49,811 bases of DNA from an uncultured Clostridia bacterium (GTDB lineage Bacteria; Bacillota; Clostridia; Christensenellales; CAG-314), in the NCBI GenBank assembly GCA_947623225.1, contig CANQGO010000013.1, positions 1-49,811 on the forward strand, read 5' to 3'. Shown in pieces: positions 30,230 through 38,027 of the stretch. The notes under the pieces are model-generated. The model saw only the letters and a list, made by a program, of their open reading frames with translations. It was not told the DNA's origin and did not search any database. The position numbers and the translations under genes were made by a program. Positions within the stretch are counted from its first letter, which is position 1, and the number at the start of each line of letters is the position of its first letter.

Positions 30230-31312
30230 CTACTTGGCGGACAATACATGCCGCATGGACGCGAACCACAGCGACAGTAGTTGCTTGCCGTTGCCGGAGA
30301 GCAACTGCCGACTCTCCTCGTCCAGTGCCTTGTAGGCTTTGGTCATGCCCCTGAGGCGCGTGATGGGACGCTTGAGCAGTTCGGGCACGGTAGCCGCGCC
30401 GCTGCCCTCTATCACGGCGAAGAGTGCCGTCACCAACTTCTTGGTGGTAGGCTCATCCAGCCCGTTGATCCAGGCGGTGAGCGTCTCGTCCATAGCCACC
30501 GACGTGCGTGCGGTAGCGGGCAATGTCCTGAACAGGTGGGTATCCGGATCTATCTCCCAACTGAAGGGGTTGTGCTGCATAACGGAGACGCTGTTGCTCT
30601 CCACCACCTCGTACTTGTCCGTCACGTGGAGCAGCATGCCGATGATGGAGTCGTGCGGCACCGTCTTATGTATACGCTCGGACATGGCGACATATCTCTC
30701 GTCGGAGAATATGCTCTGTCTGAAGCCGGGACCGTCGTGGTCGTATATGGCGGTGATACGGCTCTGCACCTGTTCCTCGGCAAATACGCCGGCATACACT
30801 ACCAGATTGCCGCCCTTGCTGTGTCCGCCCAGTACCAGTTCGCCCTCCGTGCGGGAAGCAACATAGCCAAGATACTCCGACGCCAACTTCTGTGATGGAA
30901 TGACCTTGACTATTGCCATATTGAAGTCCTCTTTCCAGCCCAGCAAGGTGATATCCGTGCCGCGGAATGCCACGTAGTGGACGCCCGTAGGCAGTTCGAA
31001 CGTCATCGCCGCGAAGCGCGTCTCGCGCGCCGTGTCGTTGCGCTGGCGGAAGTAGCCCACCTTCACCTCGCCGTAGCGGCGGCTCTCGGCTATCGCCTTG
31101 AGCAACTTCACGTTGGACTTGGGCAACAGGGTGTCCGTCACGAGCGCGTCTATATTGCCCGCCAACTCCGCAAGCGTATGCGTGGGCTTGCCGCTGACGG
31201 AGCGATCGAATTGCAGATAGGACAACTCGCACAGCACGAGACTGTCCACATCCGTGAGAGGAGCCTCATCGAAAGTGGCTTGGTATTTTTTTACATATTG
31301 CGTTATATTCAT
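30230..31312 (-). CDS. DUF2974 (Mbeg1-like) alpha/beta hydrolase, paralogue 1
   Basis: A 360-aa DUF2974 family protein. It keeps VAFRGTDITLLGWKEDF, the nucleophile in GGHSKGGNLVVY (G-H-S-K-G), YDHDGPGFRQSIF and TVPHDSIIGMLL. ATG 31312 is chosen over an upstream in-frame start because AAGGCGG lies just before it and MNITQYVKKYQ matches the start of the paralogue (MNIIGYVRKNK). It is the first gene of the pair, transcribed from a strong promoter. Retaining a full second copy suggests a split in substrate or partner. Confidence 0.82.
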   Translation of the reverse strand: MNITQYVKKYQATFDEAPLTDVDSLVLCELSYLQFDRSVSGKPTHTLAELAGNIDALVTDTLLPKSNVKLLKAIAESRRYGEVKVGYFRQRNDTARETRFAAMTFELPTGVHYVAFRGTDITLLGWKEDFNMAIVKVIPSQKLASEYLGYVASRTEGELVLGGHSKGGNLVVYAGVFAEEQVQSRITAIYDHDGPGFRQSIFSDERYVAMSERIHKTVPHDSIIGMLLHVTDKYEVVESNSVSVMQHNPFSWEIDPDTHLFRTLPATARTSVAMDETLTAWINGLDEPTTKKLVTALFAVIEGSGAATVPELLKRPITRLRGMTKAYKALDEESRQLLSGNGKQLLSLWFASMRHVLSAK

Positions 31313-31360
31313 AGTTACCGCCTTGGTGAAAGATCGCGCGCAGGGCACGTCAATAAATAT

Positions 31361-31389
31361 ATTATAAAAAACAAAATAGGTATAGTCAA
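31361..31389 (-). promoter_or_regulatory. Promoter of the DUF2974 pair
   Basis: On the minus strand, TTGACT (31384-31389), a 17-bp spacer and TATAAT (31361-31366). This is one of the best sigma-A matches in the window. The start is near 31354, with a leader of about 42 bases. It lies directly after the kdpE stop. Confidence 0.8.
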
Positions 31390-31405
31390 TAGCGAAACGT
31401 ACTTT

Positions 31406-32095
31406 TCAATTCAATTTATTCATACGGTAGCCTATGCCCACATGGGTCTGTATGTAGTCCTGCGAGCCTTGACCGTTTTCCAACTTCTTGCGCAGACCTG
31501 CCATGAACACGCGCAGGGACGCAACGTCGTTGTCCCAGCTGCTGCCCCAGACATTTTGCGTTATATACGTATGCGTGAGCACCTTGCCCACGTTGCGTGC
31601 GAGCAGGCAAAGCAATTTATATTCTATGGGCGTCAGGTGCAGTTCTTCCTCGCCGAGATATGCGCAGCCCGCGGCGAAGTCTATGCTCAGCGGACCGTTG
31701 GTGAATACCGCCTGCTCCGTCACCGCGGCGTTGCGGCGGCGTTGCATGACGCGCACTCGCGCAAGCAACTCGGCTACGGAAAAGGGCTTGGTCATATAGT
31801 CGTCCGCGCCTGCGTCCAGTGCCGCTATCTTGTCGTCGTCCTCGCTGCGCGCGCTGATGACGGCTATAGGTACGTCCGACCAGCCGCGTATACGCTTGAT
31901 GACCTCCACTCCGTCCATGTCCGGCAGTCCCAGATCCAGCAATATTATATCCGGATTGTGCGTGGCTGCGGCGGAAAGCGCGCTGCTGCCGTTGGTCGCC
32001 AGCACGTAGCGGTAGTCGTTGGACTTGAGCGTGACGGAGATGAGATTGCGAACGGACGGATCGTCCTCCACCACCAATATTAGCGTTTTATTCAT
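31406..32095 (-). CDS. kdpE: KdpE-like OmpR-family response regulator
   Basis: A 229-aa two-component regulator. The receiver domain has the acidic pair E10-D11, phospho-acceptor D54 in LLDLGLPDMDG, S81 and K103; the C-terminal winged-helix domain begins about residue 130 with the usual LTPIEYKLLCLLARN and ends LRKKLENG-type then GIGYRMN. It overlaps the kinase gene by eight bases, so the two form a pair. Its closest named relative by context and sequence is KdpE, but here the target is likely the trkH-trkA uptake system rather than kdpFABC, which is absent from the window. Confidence 0.87.
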   Translation of the reverse strand: MNKTLILVVEDDPSVRNLISVTLKSNDYRYVLATNGSSALSAAATHNPDIILLDLGLPDMDGVEVIKRIRGWSDVPIAVISARSEDDDKIAALDAGADDYMTKPFSVAELLARVRVMQRRRNAAVTEQAVFTNGPLSIDFAAGCAYLGEEELHLTPIEYKLLCLLARNVGKVLTHTYITQNVWGSSWDNDVASLRVFMAGLRKKLENGQGSQDYIQTHVGIGYRMNKLN

Positions 32096-34007
32096 TGACT
32101 GTCACCTCGCCTTCCGGCAATACGAAGCGGAAAACGGCACCGTGCGGTTCATTGTCCAACACGTTCAGCCTGCCGCCGTGCGCCTCCACGATGGTACGGC
32201 ACAGTGCAAGACCCAAGCCGAGACTGCGGCGGCTGTCCGCTATACCGTTGTCGCCGGTGTAAAACATTTCGAATACCTTCTCCTTGAGTTCGTCCGGTAT
32301 GCCCGCGCCGTCGTCTGCCACGCAGAACTCCACTCCCTCGTCGGTGCGTTGGACGGACAGCACTATATGGCTGCCGGGCGGAGTATACTTGAGCGCGTTG
32401 TCCACCAGATTGACCAATACCTGCAATATGAGTCGGGTATCCACCTTGACTATGATGGGGCTGTCGGGGACGCGCTTTGTCAGGGTGTAGCCGTCCGAGC
32501 GTCGGTGCAGCCGCTTCATCGCGCCGTCTATAAGCTCCTCTGCGGACTCGCAGGTGAAGTTGAGCTGCACCGCACCGTTCAGCCGTGTGACTGCCAGCAG
32601 GTTTTCCACCAGCGCGTACAGCCACATGGAATCGTCGTATATATCCGAAAGCAGTTGTCTGAGCGTATCCTCGTCCGGCTTGGCGGGAGAATTGAGCAAA
32701 AAATCCGCATTGCCCGCTATAGCCGTCAGCGGCGTGCGCAGGTCATGAGAGATGGCGCGCAGCATATTTGCCCGCATTTGCTCGCGCTGCGCGTCCAGAG
32801 ACGCCTGTTCCTTTTCCTGTCGGCTGTGCACATTGTCCATTGCCAGAGCGCACTCGCCCACTACGGACTGGAATATGCTCTTTTCCAGCGACTCGACGGG
32901 TCTGTTGCCTATGCGCACACCTACCGCGCCGTATACCCTGTCGTCCACAGCCACCGTGCTGTACAGCACGCCTTCCGACTCCATATCTCCGCCGCCCTGC
33001 ATATCCGCCAGCCACTGCATGGCGGCAGCGGTATCGAACGGTTTGCCGTCGCTGTAGTCGGTGAAGAACGGCTCGGCAACTCCGCCTGCTCGGGCGAGCA
33101 CCACTACGTCCCTGTCCAGCAACTGTACCAACTGCCGCGCGGTCGTATCCAGCAACTCGCCGGGATCCGTCTGCTGCCTCAGCAATCTGTCCGTATCGAA
33201 CAGCACCTTGGTGCGGTATGCCGAGCGTGCCGACTTCTCGGCGGTATACTGCAATCGGTGAGCCAATGCGCCCGTTATGAGCGAGGCGATGAGCATGATC
33301 AGAAATGTGACATACGTGCCCACCTCGCTCACGCGCAAACTGAATCGAGGCTCCACGAAGAGCACATTGTACACCAATACGTCGGCTATGGCACTCACCA
33401 CGTCGCATACGTAGTTCTTGGCGCATATGGCGGTGATGAGCACGCTGAGCACGTACATGGCTATTATATTGGCTTCCGTCAGGTGCAGGTAGGCAAAGAG
33501 CATACCCACGCCCGTGGCAGCGGCAAGCACGCCGACGGTGATGAGTATCGCCTTCCAATCGGGCAGCAGCCGTCTTACCAATCCGCTCACGCGGCGGGTA
33601 TACCTGGTATCCGCGGCGACGTCGGGGATTATGTGCACCTCTATATCCGGTGCTATCTCGGTGAGTTTGTCCGTCAGCGGCTTGTTGCCGAAGAGGCGTC
33701 TCTTCACGCTGCTGCGACCCAGTACCACCTTGGTCACGCGGGACAGTCGGGCATACTCCGCTATACGGGAACTCACGTCGTCGCCGTACACCGTCGCCAC
33801 CGTCGCGCCGCATTGCTCGCTGAGGGCTATATTGCTGCGCAGGCGCGCCTTGTCCTCCTCCGTCATGGCGGAGTCGTCCGGCGTACTCACGTACAGCGCG
33901 GTGAACTGGGCGTCAAACGCCCGAGCCATACGTGCCGCGGTCTCTATGATACGTGCGTTGGACGGGGAAGCCGACAAACACACGAGCACATGTTCCTGTC
34001 TATCCAT
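32088..34007 (-). CDS. kdpD: KdpD-like sensor histidine kinase lacking the KdpD N-domain
   Basis: A 639-aa histidine kinase. From the N-terminus: a universal-stress (USP) domain (1-130), four hydrophobic segments matching DUF4118 (about 150-250), a GAF-like region (about 265-395), then the kinase core with H421 in AISHDLRTPLTAI, an N box, DDGAGIP and SLGLGLALCRT. Compared with E. coli KdpD (about 900 aa), the N-terminal KdpD domain with its nucleotide-binding motifs is missing. ATG 34007 opens it without a ribosome-binding site, nine bases after a -10 box. It lies between the potassium-uptake genes and kdpE. Confidence 0.87.
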   Translation of the reverse strand: MDRQEHVLVCLSASPSNARIIETAARMARAFDAQFTALYVSTPDDSAMTEEDKARLRSNIALSEQCGATVATVYGDDVSSRIAEYARLSRVTKVVLGRSSVKRRLFGNKPLTDKLTEIAPDIEVHIIPDVAADTRYTRRVSGLVRRLLPDWKAILITVGVLAAATGVGMLFAYLHLTEANIIAMYVLSVLITAICAKNYVCDVVSAIADVLVYNVLFVEPRFSLRVSEVGTYVTFLIMLIASLITGALAHRLQYTAEKSARSAYRTKVLFDTDRLLRQQTDPGELLDTTARQLVQLLDRDVVVLARAGGVAEPFFTDYSDGKPFDTAAAMQWLADMQGGGDMESEGVLYSTVAVDDRVYGAVGVRIGNRPVESLEKSIFQSVVGECALAMDNVHSRQEKEQASLDAQREQMRANMLRAISHDLRTPLTAIAGNADFLLNSPAKPDEDTLRQLLSDIYDDSMWLYALVENLLAVTRLNGAVQLNFTCESAEELIDGAMKRLHRRSDGYTLTKRVPDSPIIVKVDTRLILQVLVNLVDNALKYTPPGSHIVLSVQRTDEGVEFCVADDGAGIPDELKEKVFEMFYTGDNGIADSRRSLGLGLALCRTIVEAHGGRLNVLDNEPHGAVFRFVLPEGEVTVNE

Positions 34008-34016
34008 AATGAATGT

Positions 34017-34045
34017 ATTATACCACAAACTCTCCGTATATACAA
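34017..34045 (-). promoter_or_regulatory. Internal kdpDE promoter, close to the start codon
   Basis: On the minus strand, TTGTAT (34040-34045), a 17-bp spacer and TATAAT (34017-34022). Nine bases separate it from ATG 34007, so the leader would be only 0-3 bases. It would let kdpDE be made apart from trkHA. Confidence 0.6.
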
Positions 34046-34046
34046 T

Positions 34047-34190
34047 CTATTTGTCACGGCGTTTGCTTTTGGCGGCGTTGCGCTTGTCCTGCTTGGTACG
34101 GTTGACGAACTTGCTGTATCTGCCCACGAGAAAGTAGCCGCCCACGCACAGCAGGCATATAACAGGTATCAAAACAGCGGCTATGATCAT
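34047..34190 (-). CDS. 47-aa single-TM microprotein in the potassium operon
   Basis: A 47-aa protein: one transmembrane helix (MIIAAVLIPVICLLCVGGYF) and a strongly basic tail (RTKQDKRNAAKSKRRDK). It has the best ribosome-binding site of the operon, GGAGG with eight bases before ATG 34190, which makes it very likely real. A GTG overlapping the trkA stop could add six residues. It resembles no family I can name, but in size and setting it recalls KdpF, the small membrane subunit that stabilises Kdp. I infer a regulatory or stabilising role for TrkH or KdpD. Confidence 0.7.
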   Translation of the reverse strand: MIIAAVLIPVICLLCVGGYFLVGRYSKFVNRTKQDKRNAAKSKRRDK

Positions 34191-34204
34191 GGCTATGCCC
34201 TCCG

Positions 34205-34852
34205 TCACAGGTGGAAGCACTTCTGCAACGCCCTGTACTCGCCCAGTACCAACAAGGTGTACTCGGCGCACAGTTGCGTATCGGAAGTGATGCCCACATT
34301 CAGTACGTCGTCCTTCTTGACGCCCAAGATATTCAGGTTGTGCCGACGGCGCACGTCCAACTCGCCTATAGTCTTGCCTACCCACGCCTTGGGCACATTC
34401 ACTTCTATGATGGCGTGGCTCTCGTCCAACTCCATATAGTCGAGGATATTGTCCAGACCGTAGCGTATGGCAGCCCACTTTGCCATCTGCTTTTCCGGAT
34501 ACACCACGTCGTCCGCGCCCGCCAGACGGAGGAACTTCTCCTGAGCGTCATTGGACGCACGCGAGACGATATAGGCGGCGTTCAGTTCCTTGAGTAGAGA
34601 CGTGGTCTCGAGCGAACTCTGGAAGTTGTCGCTGACGGCTACTATGCACAGGTCGAAATTGCGCACGCCGAGGCTCTTGAGAAACTCCGCCTTGGTAGCA
34701 TCGCCTATCTGCGCGCGCGTCAGATACGGAAGGGCGTCGTTGATACGTTCCTCGTTCACGTCCACCGCCATGACCTGACAGCCCAGCGCGTGCAACTCCG
34801 TCGCTACGTGCTTGCCGAATCTGCCCAGACCTATCAATAATACGTTTTTCAT
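34205..34852 (-). CDS. trkA: Trk/Ktr potassium uptake regulatory subunit (RCK)
   Basis: A 215-aa cytoplasmic gating subunit with one RCK_N domain (GLGRFGKHVATELHALG nucleotide fold, MAVDVNEERI) and one RCK_C domain (about 135-215). The single-repeat form is the KtrA/TrkA type seen in Gram-positives, where it binds ATP, ADP or NAD and assembles as an octameric ring below TrkH. It lies 11 bases after trkH, and its stop is followed by the microprotein gene. Confidence 0.92.
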   Translation of the reverse strand: MKNVLLIGLGRFGKHVATELHALGCQVMAVDVNEERINDALPYLTRAQIGDATKAEFLKSLGVRNFDLCIVAVSDNFQSSLETTSLLKELNAAYIVSRASNDAQEKFLRLAGADDVVYPEKQMAKWAAIRYGLDNILDYMELDESHAIIEVNVPKAWVGKTIGELDVRRRHNLNILGVKKDDVLNVGITSDTQLCAEYTLLVLGEYRALQKCFHL

Positions 34853-34863
34853 ACTTTTCTCCT

Positions 34864-36192
34864 TTAGCCTACGGCTATCTTCTCCTGCGGCAACTTGGAC
34901 AAGTTCCTGCTGCCGTCGGACAGGACGGAATAGAGCAATGTCAGTCCGCCCACTCTGCCTATGAACATGAGCAGCATGAGGATAACATGCGAATATATAC
35001 TCAACTCGGGCGTGATGCCCAGCGTAAGCCCCACCGTACCTATGGCGGAAGCCGACTCGAACAGGCTGCTGCCCACGGACACACCGTCTATGAGGCTGAT
35101 CGCCATACCTCCGGTGAGGAACAACGTCACATATATGAGCAGCAACGCGCCCGCCGTCCTTACCGTGCCGTCATCCACGCGCCTGCGCAGCAAGTGAGTG
35201 TCTTTTTTCTTGCGAAATACGGACAACGCCGCGGCAAACAGCAATGCAAATGTGGTCGTTTTCATACCGCCTGCGGTAGAACCGGGCGAGCCGCCTATGA
35301 GCATGAGTACGGTAGTAAGCGTCTTGCCCACACCGCTCAATTCGTTCAGATCTACCGTATTGAAACCCGCCGTGCGCGGAGTGACCGCCATAAACAGCGA
35401 AGCCAGTATCCTCTCGCCTACAGGGCGACCGCCGAACTCCGCCAGAAAGAAGTACACCGCCGGCACCAGCGTGAGCACCGCCGAGGTGATGAGCACTGTC
35501 TTGGTCTGCAGGCTGTACGCGCCGAAGCGGAACTTGTGCTTACCTATGTCGAATATGGTGAAAAAGCCTATTCCGCCTACGAATATGAGCGTCATCAGCG
35601 TCAGATTGAGCAGAATATTGCCCGTATACCCCGTCATGGACGCGAATCGTGCCTCTTCACTGCCCATGATATCGAAGCCGGCGTTGCAGAAGGCGGACAC
35701 GGAGTGAAATACCGCCATCCACACGCCTCTGCCGCCGTAGGCGGGTACGAATACGCCCATGAGAGCACACGCGCCCACAGCCTCTGCCGACAGCGTGGCG
35801 ATGAGAATGAATACGGTAAAGCGCACTATACCGCCCATCTTCTGCGACGAGGTCGCCTCCTGCATGGTGGTCTTCTGAAACAGGCTGATCTTGCCGCCGA
35901 ACAGCAGCGTGATGGCGGCTATTGCCGTGATGACGCCCAGTCCGCCTATCTGAATGAGTATGAGTATGACCGCCTGACCGAATCCCGACCAATGCGCCGC
36001 GGTATCCACCACGACCAGCCCCGTCACGCACACGGCGGATACGGAAGTGAACAGGCACTCGTCAAAGGGCGTGACCGTACGCGTCCGCGCGGATATGGGC
36101 AGCAGCAAAAGCAACGCTCCCAGCACTATCAGCGTGAGAAAGCCGAGTATGATGACTTGAAACGGATTCAGGTGTATTCTTCTGTGTCCCAT
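34864..36192 (-). CDS. trkH: Trk/Ktr potassium channel subunit
   Basis: A 442-aa membrane protein that forms the potassium-conducting pore. The four pore-loop repeats can be seen: SVSAVCVTGL, SVSAFCNAGF, TPRTAGFNTV and ESASAIGTVGL, each with the selectivity glycine. ATG 36192 is chosen over a GTG five codons upstream because the GAGG ribosome-binding site (36199-36202) lies between them. It is the first gene of the potassium operon, and its promoter carries direct repeats suited to KdpE binding. Confidence 0.93.
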   Translation of the reverse strand: MGHRRIHLNPFQVIILGFLTLIVLGALLLLLPISARTRTVTPFDECLFTSVSAVCVTGLVVVDTAAHWSGFGQAVILILIQIGGLGVITAIAAITLLFGGKISLFQKTTMQEATSSQKMGGIVRFTVFILIATLSAEAVGACALMGVFVPAYGGRGVWMAVFHSVSAFCNAGFDIMGSEEARFASMTGYTGNILLNLTLMTLIFVGGIGFFTIFDIGKHKFRFGAYSLQTKTVLITSAVLTLVPAVYFFLAEFGGRPVGERILASLFMAVTPRTAGFNTVDLNELSGVGKTLTTVLMLIGGSPGSTAGGMKTTTFALLFAAALSVFRKKKDTHLLRRRVDDGTVRTAGALLLIYVTLFLTGGMAISLIDGVSVGSSLFESASAIGTVGLTLGITPELSIYSHVILMLLMFIGRVGGLTLLYSVLSDGSRNLSKLPQEKIAVG

Positions 36193-36208
36193 AATTTTCC
36201 TCACCATG

Positions 36209-36273
36209 ATTGTAGCCCCAAATGGTTAAAAAACACATTAAGAAGGGAAGAAAAAACATTAAGAAAACATTAA
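36209..36273 (-). promoter_or_regulatory. trkH promoter with candidate KdpE direct repeats
   Basis: On the minus strand, TTAATG occurs three times, at 36268-36273, 36257-36262 and 36236-36241, spaced 11 and 21 bases, i.e. one and two helical turns. A TACAAT -10 lies at 36209-36214. No good -35 hexamer exists at 17 bp; the third repeat covers that place. This is the layout of promoters activated by OmpR/PhoB-type regulators. Confidence 0.55.
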
Positions 36274-36293
36274 GATTACTCTTATTGTCCACA

Positions 36294-36336
36294 AAAAACA
36301 AATAAAATTCCCCGGAAAGCGGCGGCTCCCCGGGGA
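36294..36336 (-). terminator. Terminator after ppa
   Basis: TCCCCGG (36309-36315) and CCGGGGA (36330-36336) with a 14-base loop; on the minus strand a T-rich stretch follows. It separates the lysR-ppa transcript from the trkH promoter. Confidence 0.7.
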
Positions 36337-36368
36337 TAAAATGAGGCAATATTCGCGAAAAGACAATG

Positions 36369-36905
36369 CTATCTCTGCGACAATATCTTCTCTATGTACT
36401 CGTCGATGGACTTCTGCACTATCTGCTTGGCGACCTCTACGTCATGCACCTCGGATACGGAGGTGGGCTTGTTTTCCAACTCCTTGTACACGCGGAAGAA
36501 GTGCTGCATCTCGTCGAAAATGTGCTGCGGCAGGTCCTTGATGGACTTGTAGCAGTTGTAGTTGGGGTCGGTGAAGGGAATGGCTATCACCTTTTCATCG
36601 CAGGAGCCGTTGTCGTTCATTATGATGACGCCTATCGGGTAGCAACGCACCAGGCTATGCGCGAGCAGCGGCTCGGAGCACAGTACCAGCACGTCCATCG
36701 GGTCGCCGTCCTCCGCCAGCGTGCGGGGAATGAAACCGTAGTTGGCAGGGTAGTGCGTGGAAGTGTAGAGTATCCTGTCCAGTACCAGCAAGCCCGTCTC
36801 CTTGTCCAACTCGTACTTCATCTTGCTGCCCTTGGTGATCTCGATGACGGCGTAGAAGTCGTCACTGCTTATTCTCGAACGTGATATGTCATGCCAGATA
36901 TTCAT
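36369..36905 (-). CDS. ppa: Inorganic pyrophosphatase (family I)
   Basis: A 178-aa soluble pyrophosphatase that hydrolyses pyrophosphate to two phosphates. The family I signature is intact in [11 protein letters not shown], with the metal-binding aspartates; [11 protein letters not shown] and the [15 protein letters not shown] segment also match. The length is normal. It has a GGAG site and lies 15 bases after the LysR-type gene, so the two are likely cotranscribed. Confidence 0.95.
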   Translation of the reverse strand: MNIWHDISRSRISSDDFYAVIEITKGSKMKYELDKETGLLVLDRILYTSTHYPANYGFIPRTLAEDGDPMDVLVLCSEPLLAHSLVRCYPIGVIIMNDNGSCDEKVIAIPFTDPNYNCYKSIKDLPQHIFDEMQHFFRVYKELENKPTSVSEVHDVEVAKQIVQKSIDEYIEKILSQR

Positions 36906-36920
36906 AAATTTTTCTCCTTA

Positions 36921-37796
36921 TTATTCGAAATGATATTGCTGTGCAAAGCGAATGAAATTCTCCGAGTCGGAATACAGGCTGCCGCTGCGCGACCAGATGA
37001 GCACTATATCCTGCATGATGGGTCGGTCAATGGGTATGCACACCAGATCCTTGTCCATCTCCGCCACCTGTCTGTACAGAAACGCGCCGGCATAGCCGTA
37101 GCTCAGAAATTCCTTGATGGTATACAGCTGGGAGGAGTACAGCGAGATCTTCGGCTCCACTCCCGCCTCGGCAAAAGCCCTCTTGATGACGATATTTTGG
37201 TAACTGTCCGCCTTGAAGAGTATGATATGCTCGTCGGCAAGTTCCTTGAAGGATATCTGCTCGCGCCCGGCAAGCGGATGCGTCTTGCTCACGCAGAATA
37301 CCAACTCGGTAGTGACCAGCGGAAGCAGGTTGTAACTGTCCGTGACGAAGCCGTCCAGTATGGTCACGCCCAAGTCGACGGAGTTGGCGTCCACCAACTT
37401 GCGCGTCTGCAGCGAGCCTGTCTCCAGCATCTCCAACTCCACGTCGGGGTACATGCGCGTGAACGCATTGAACATCTGCGGAAACAGAAATGTACTGATC
37501 ATGGCAGGCACGGCTATCTTGACATGGTTGTGGTTCTTGCCCATGTCCTTCATCTGCGTGGTGAGCGTGTCCACCGACTGCAGTATGTAGTCTATCTTGT
37601 CCAGAAAGAACTGCCCCTCCACCGTCAACTGCAAACGGTTGTGCCTGCGGTGAAAGAGTTTGACTCCGAACTCGTCTTCCAACTCCTTCAGACAGAAGGA
37701 TATCGTCGGCTGACTCACGAACAGCTCCTCCGCTGCCTTCGTGATACTGCCGTAGCGACACACCGTTCGGAAATACCTCATTTGCAAAAGTTTCAT
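36921..37796 (-). CDS. LysR-family transcriptional regulator
   Basis: A 291-aa LysR-type regulator. The N-terminal winged helix-turn-helix has ITKAAEELFVSQPTISFCLK, and the effector-binding domain of two Rossmann-like lobes runs from about residue 90. The effector and targets are unknown. It has a sigma-A promoter and a 23-bp inverted repeat between that promoter and the start codon, which suggests autoregulation. Whether it controls ppa, just downstream, is unclear. Confidence 0.9.
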   Translation of the reverse strand: MKLLQMRYFRTVCRYGSITKAAEELFVSQPTISFCLKELEDEFGVKLFHRRHNRLQLTVEGQFFLDKIDYILQSVDTLTTQMKDMGKNHNHVKIAVPAMISTFLFPQMFNAFTRMYPDVELEMLETGSLQTRKLVDANSVDLGVTILDGFVTDSYNLLPLVTTELVFCVSKTHPLAGREQISFKELADEHIILFKADSYQNIVIKRAFAEAGVEPKISLYSSQLYTIKEFLSYGYAGAFLYRQVAEMDKDLVCIPIDRPIMQDIVLIWSRSGSLYSDSENFIRFAQQYHFE

Positions 37797-37819
37797 CTTG
37801 CACCTATCTTAGAAAAATC

Positions 37820-37842
37820 TTGTCCAAATCCAAGTTGGACAA
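37820..37842. promoter_or_regulatory. Inverted repeat in the lysR leader
   Basis: TTGTCCAA-N7-TTGGACAA, perfect 8-bp arms, 24 bases upstream of the LysR-type start codon and downstream of its predicted transcription start. It may be an operator that blocks elongation or an RNA hairpin. Confidence 0.55.
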
Positions 37843-37859
37843 AGTTTTAACTATGATAT

Positions 37860-37888
37860 ATTATAGCAGAGCATACTACAGAAATCAA
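37860..37888 (-). promoter_or_regulatory. Promoter of lysR-ppa
   Basis: On the minus strand, TTGATT (37883-37888), a 17-bp spacer and TATAAT (37860-37865). Transcription would start near 37853, giving a leader of about 57 bases. Confidence 0.7.
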
Positions 37889-37941
37889 GCCAAATATACG
37901 CATAAATTGCACTTTTCGGCACAAAATCGGCGTAAAATATA

Positions 37942-37960
37942 TACTATGTCTGACAAAGTA
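37942..37960. promoter_or_regulatory. 19-bp near-palindrome, copy 2 (best)
   Basis: TACTATGTCTGACAAAGTA; the halves match at eight of nine positions. It lies between the hemW stop and the lysR promoter. Confidence 0.45.
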
Positions 37961-38027
37961 TTCTGCAAAATGCAAATTTTTGCCATTGCACGATTGTAAG
38001 AGAGAATGTCTCGCCACGATAGCGCGG

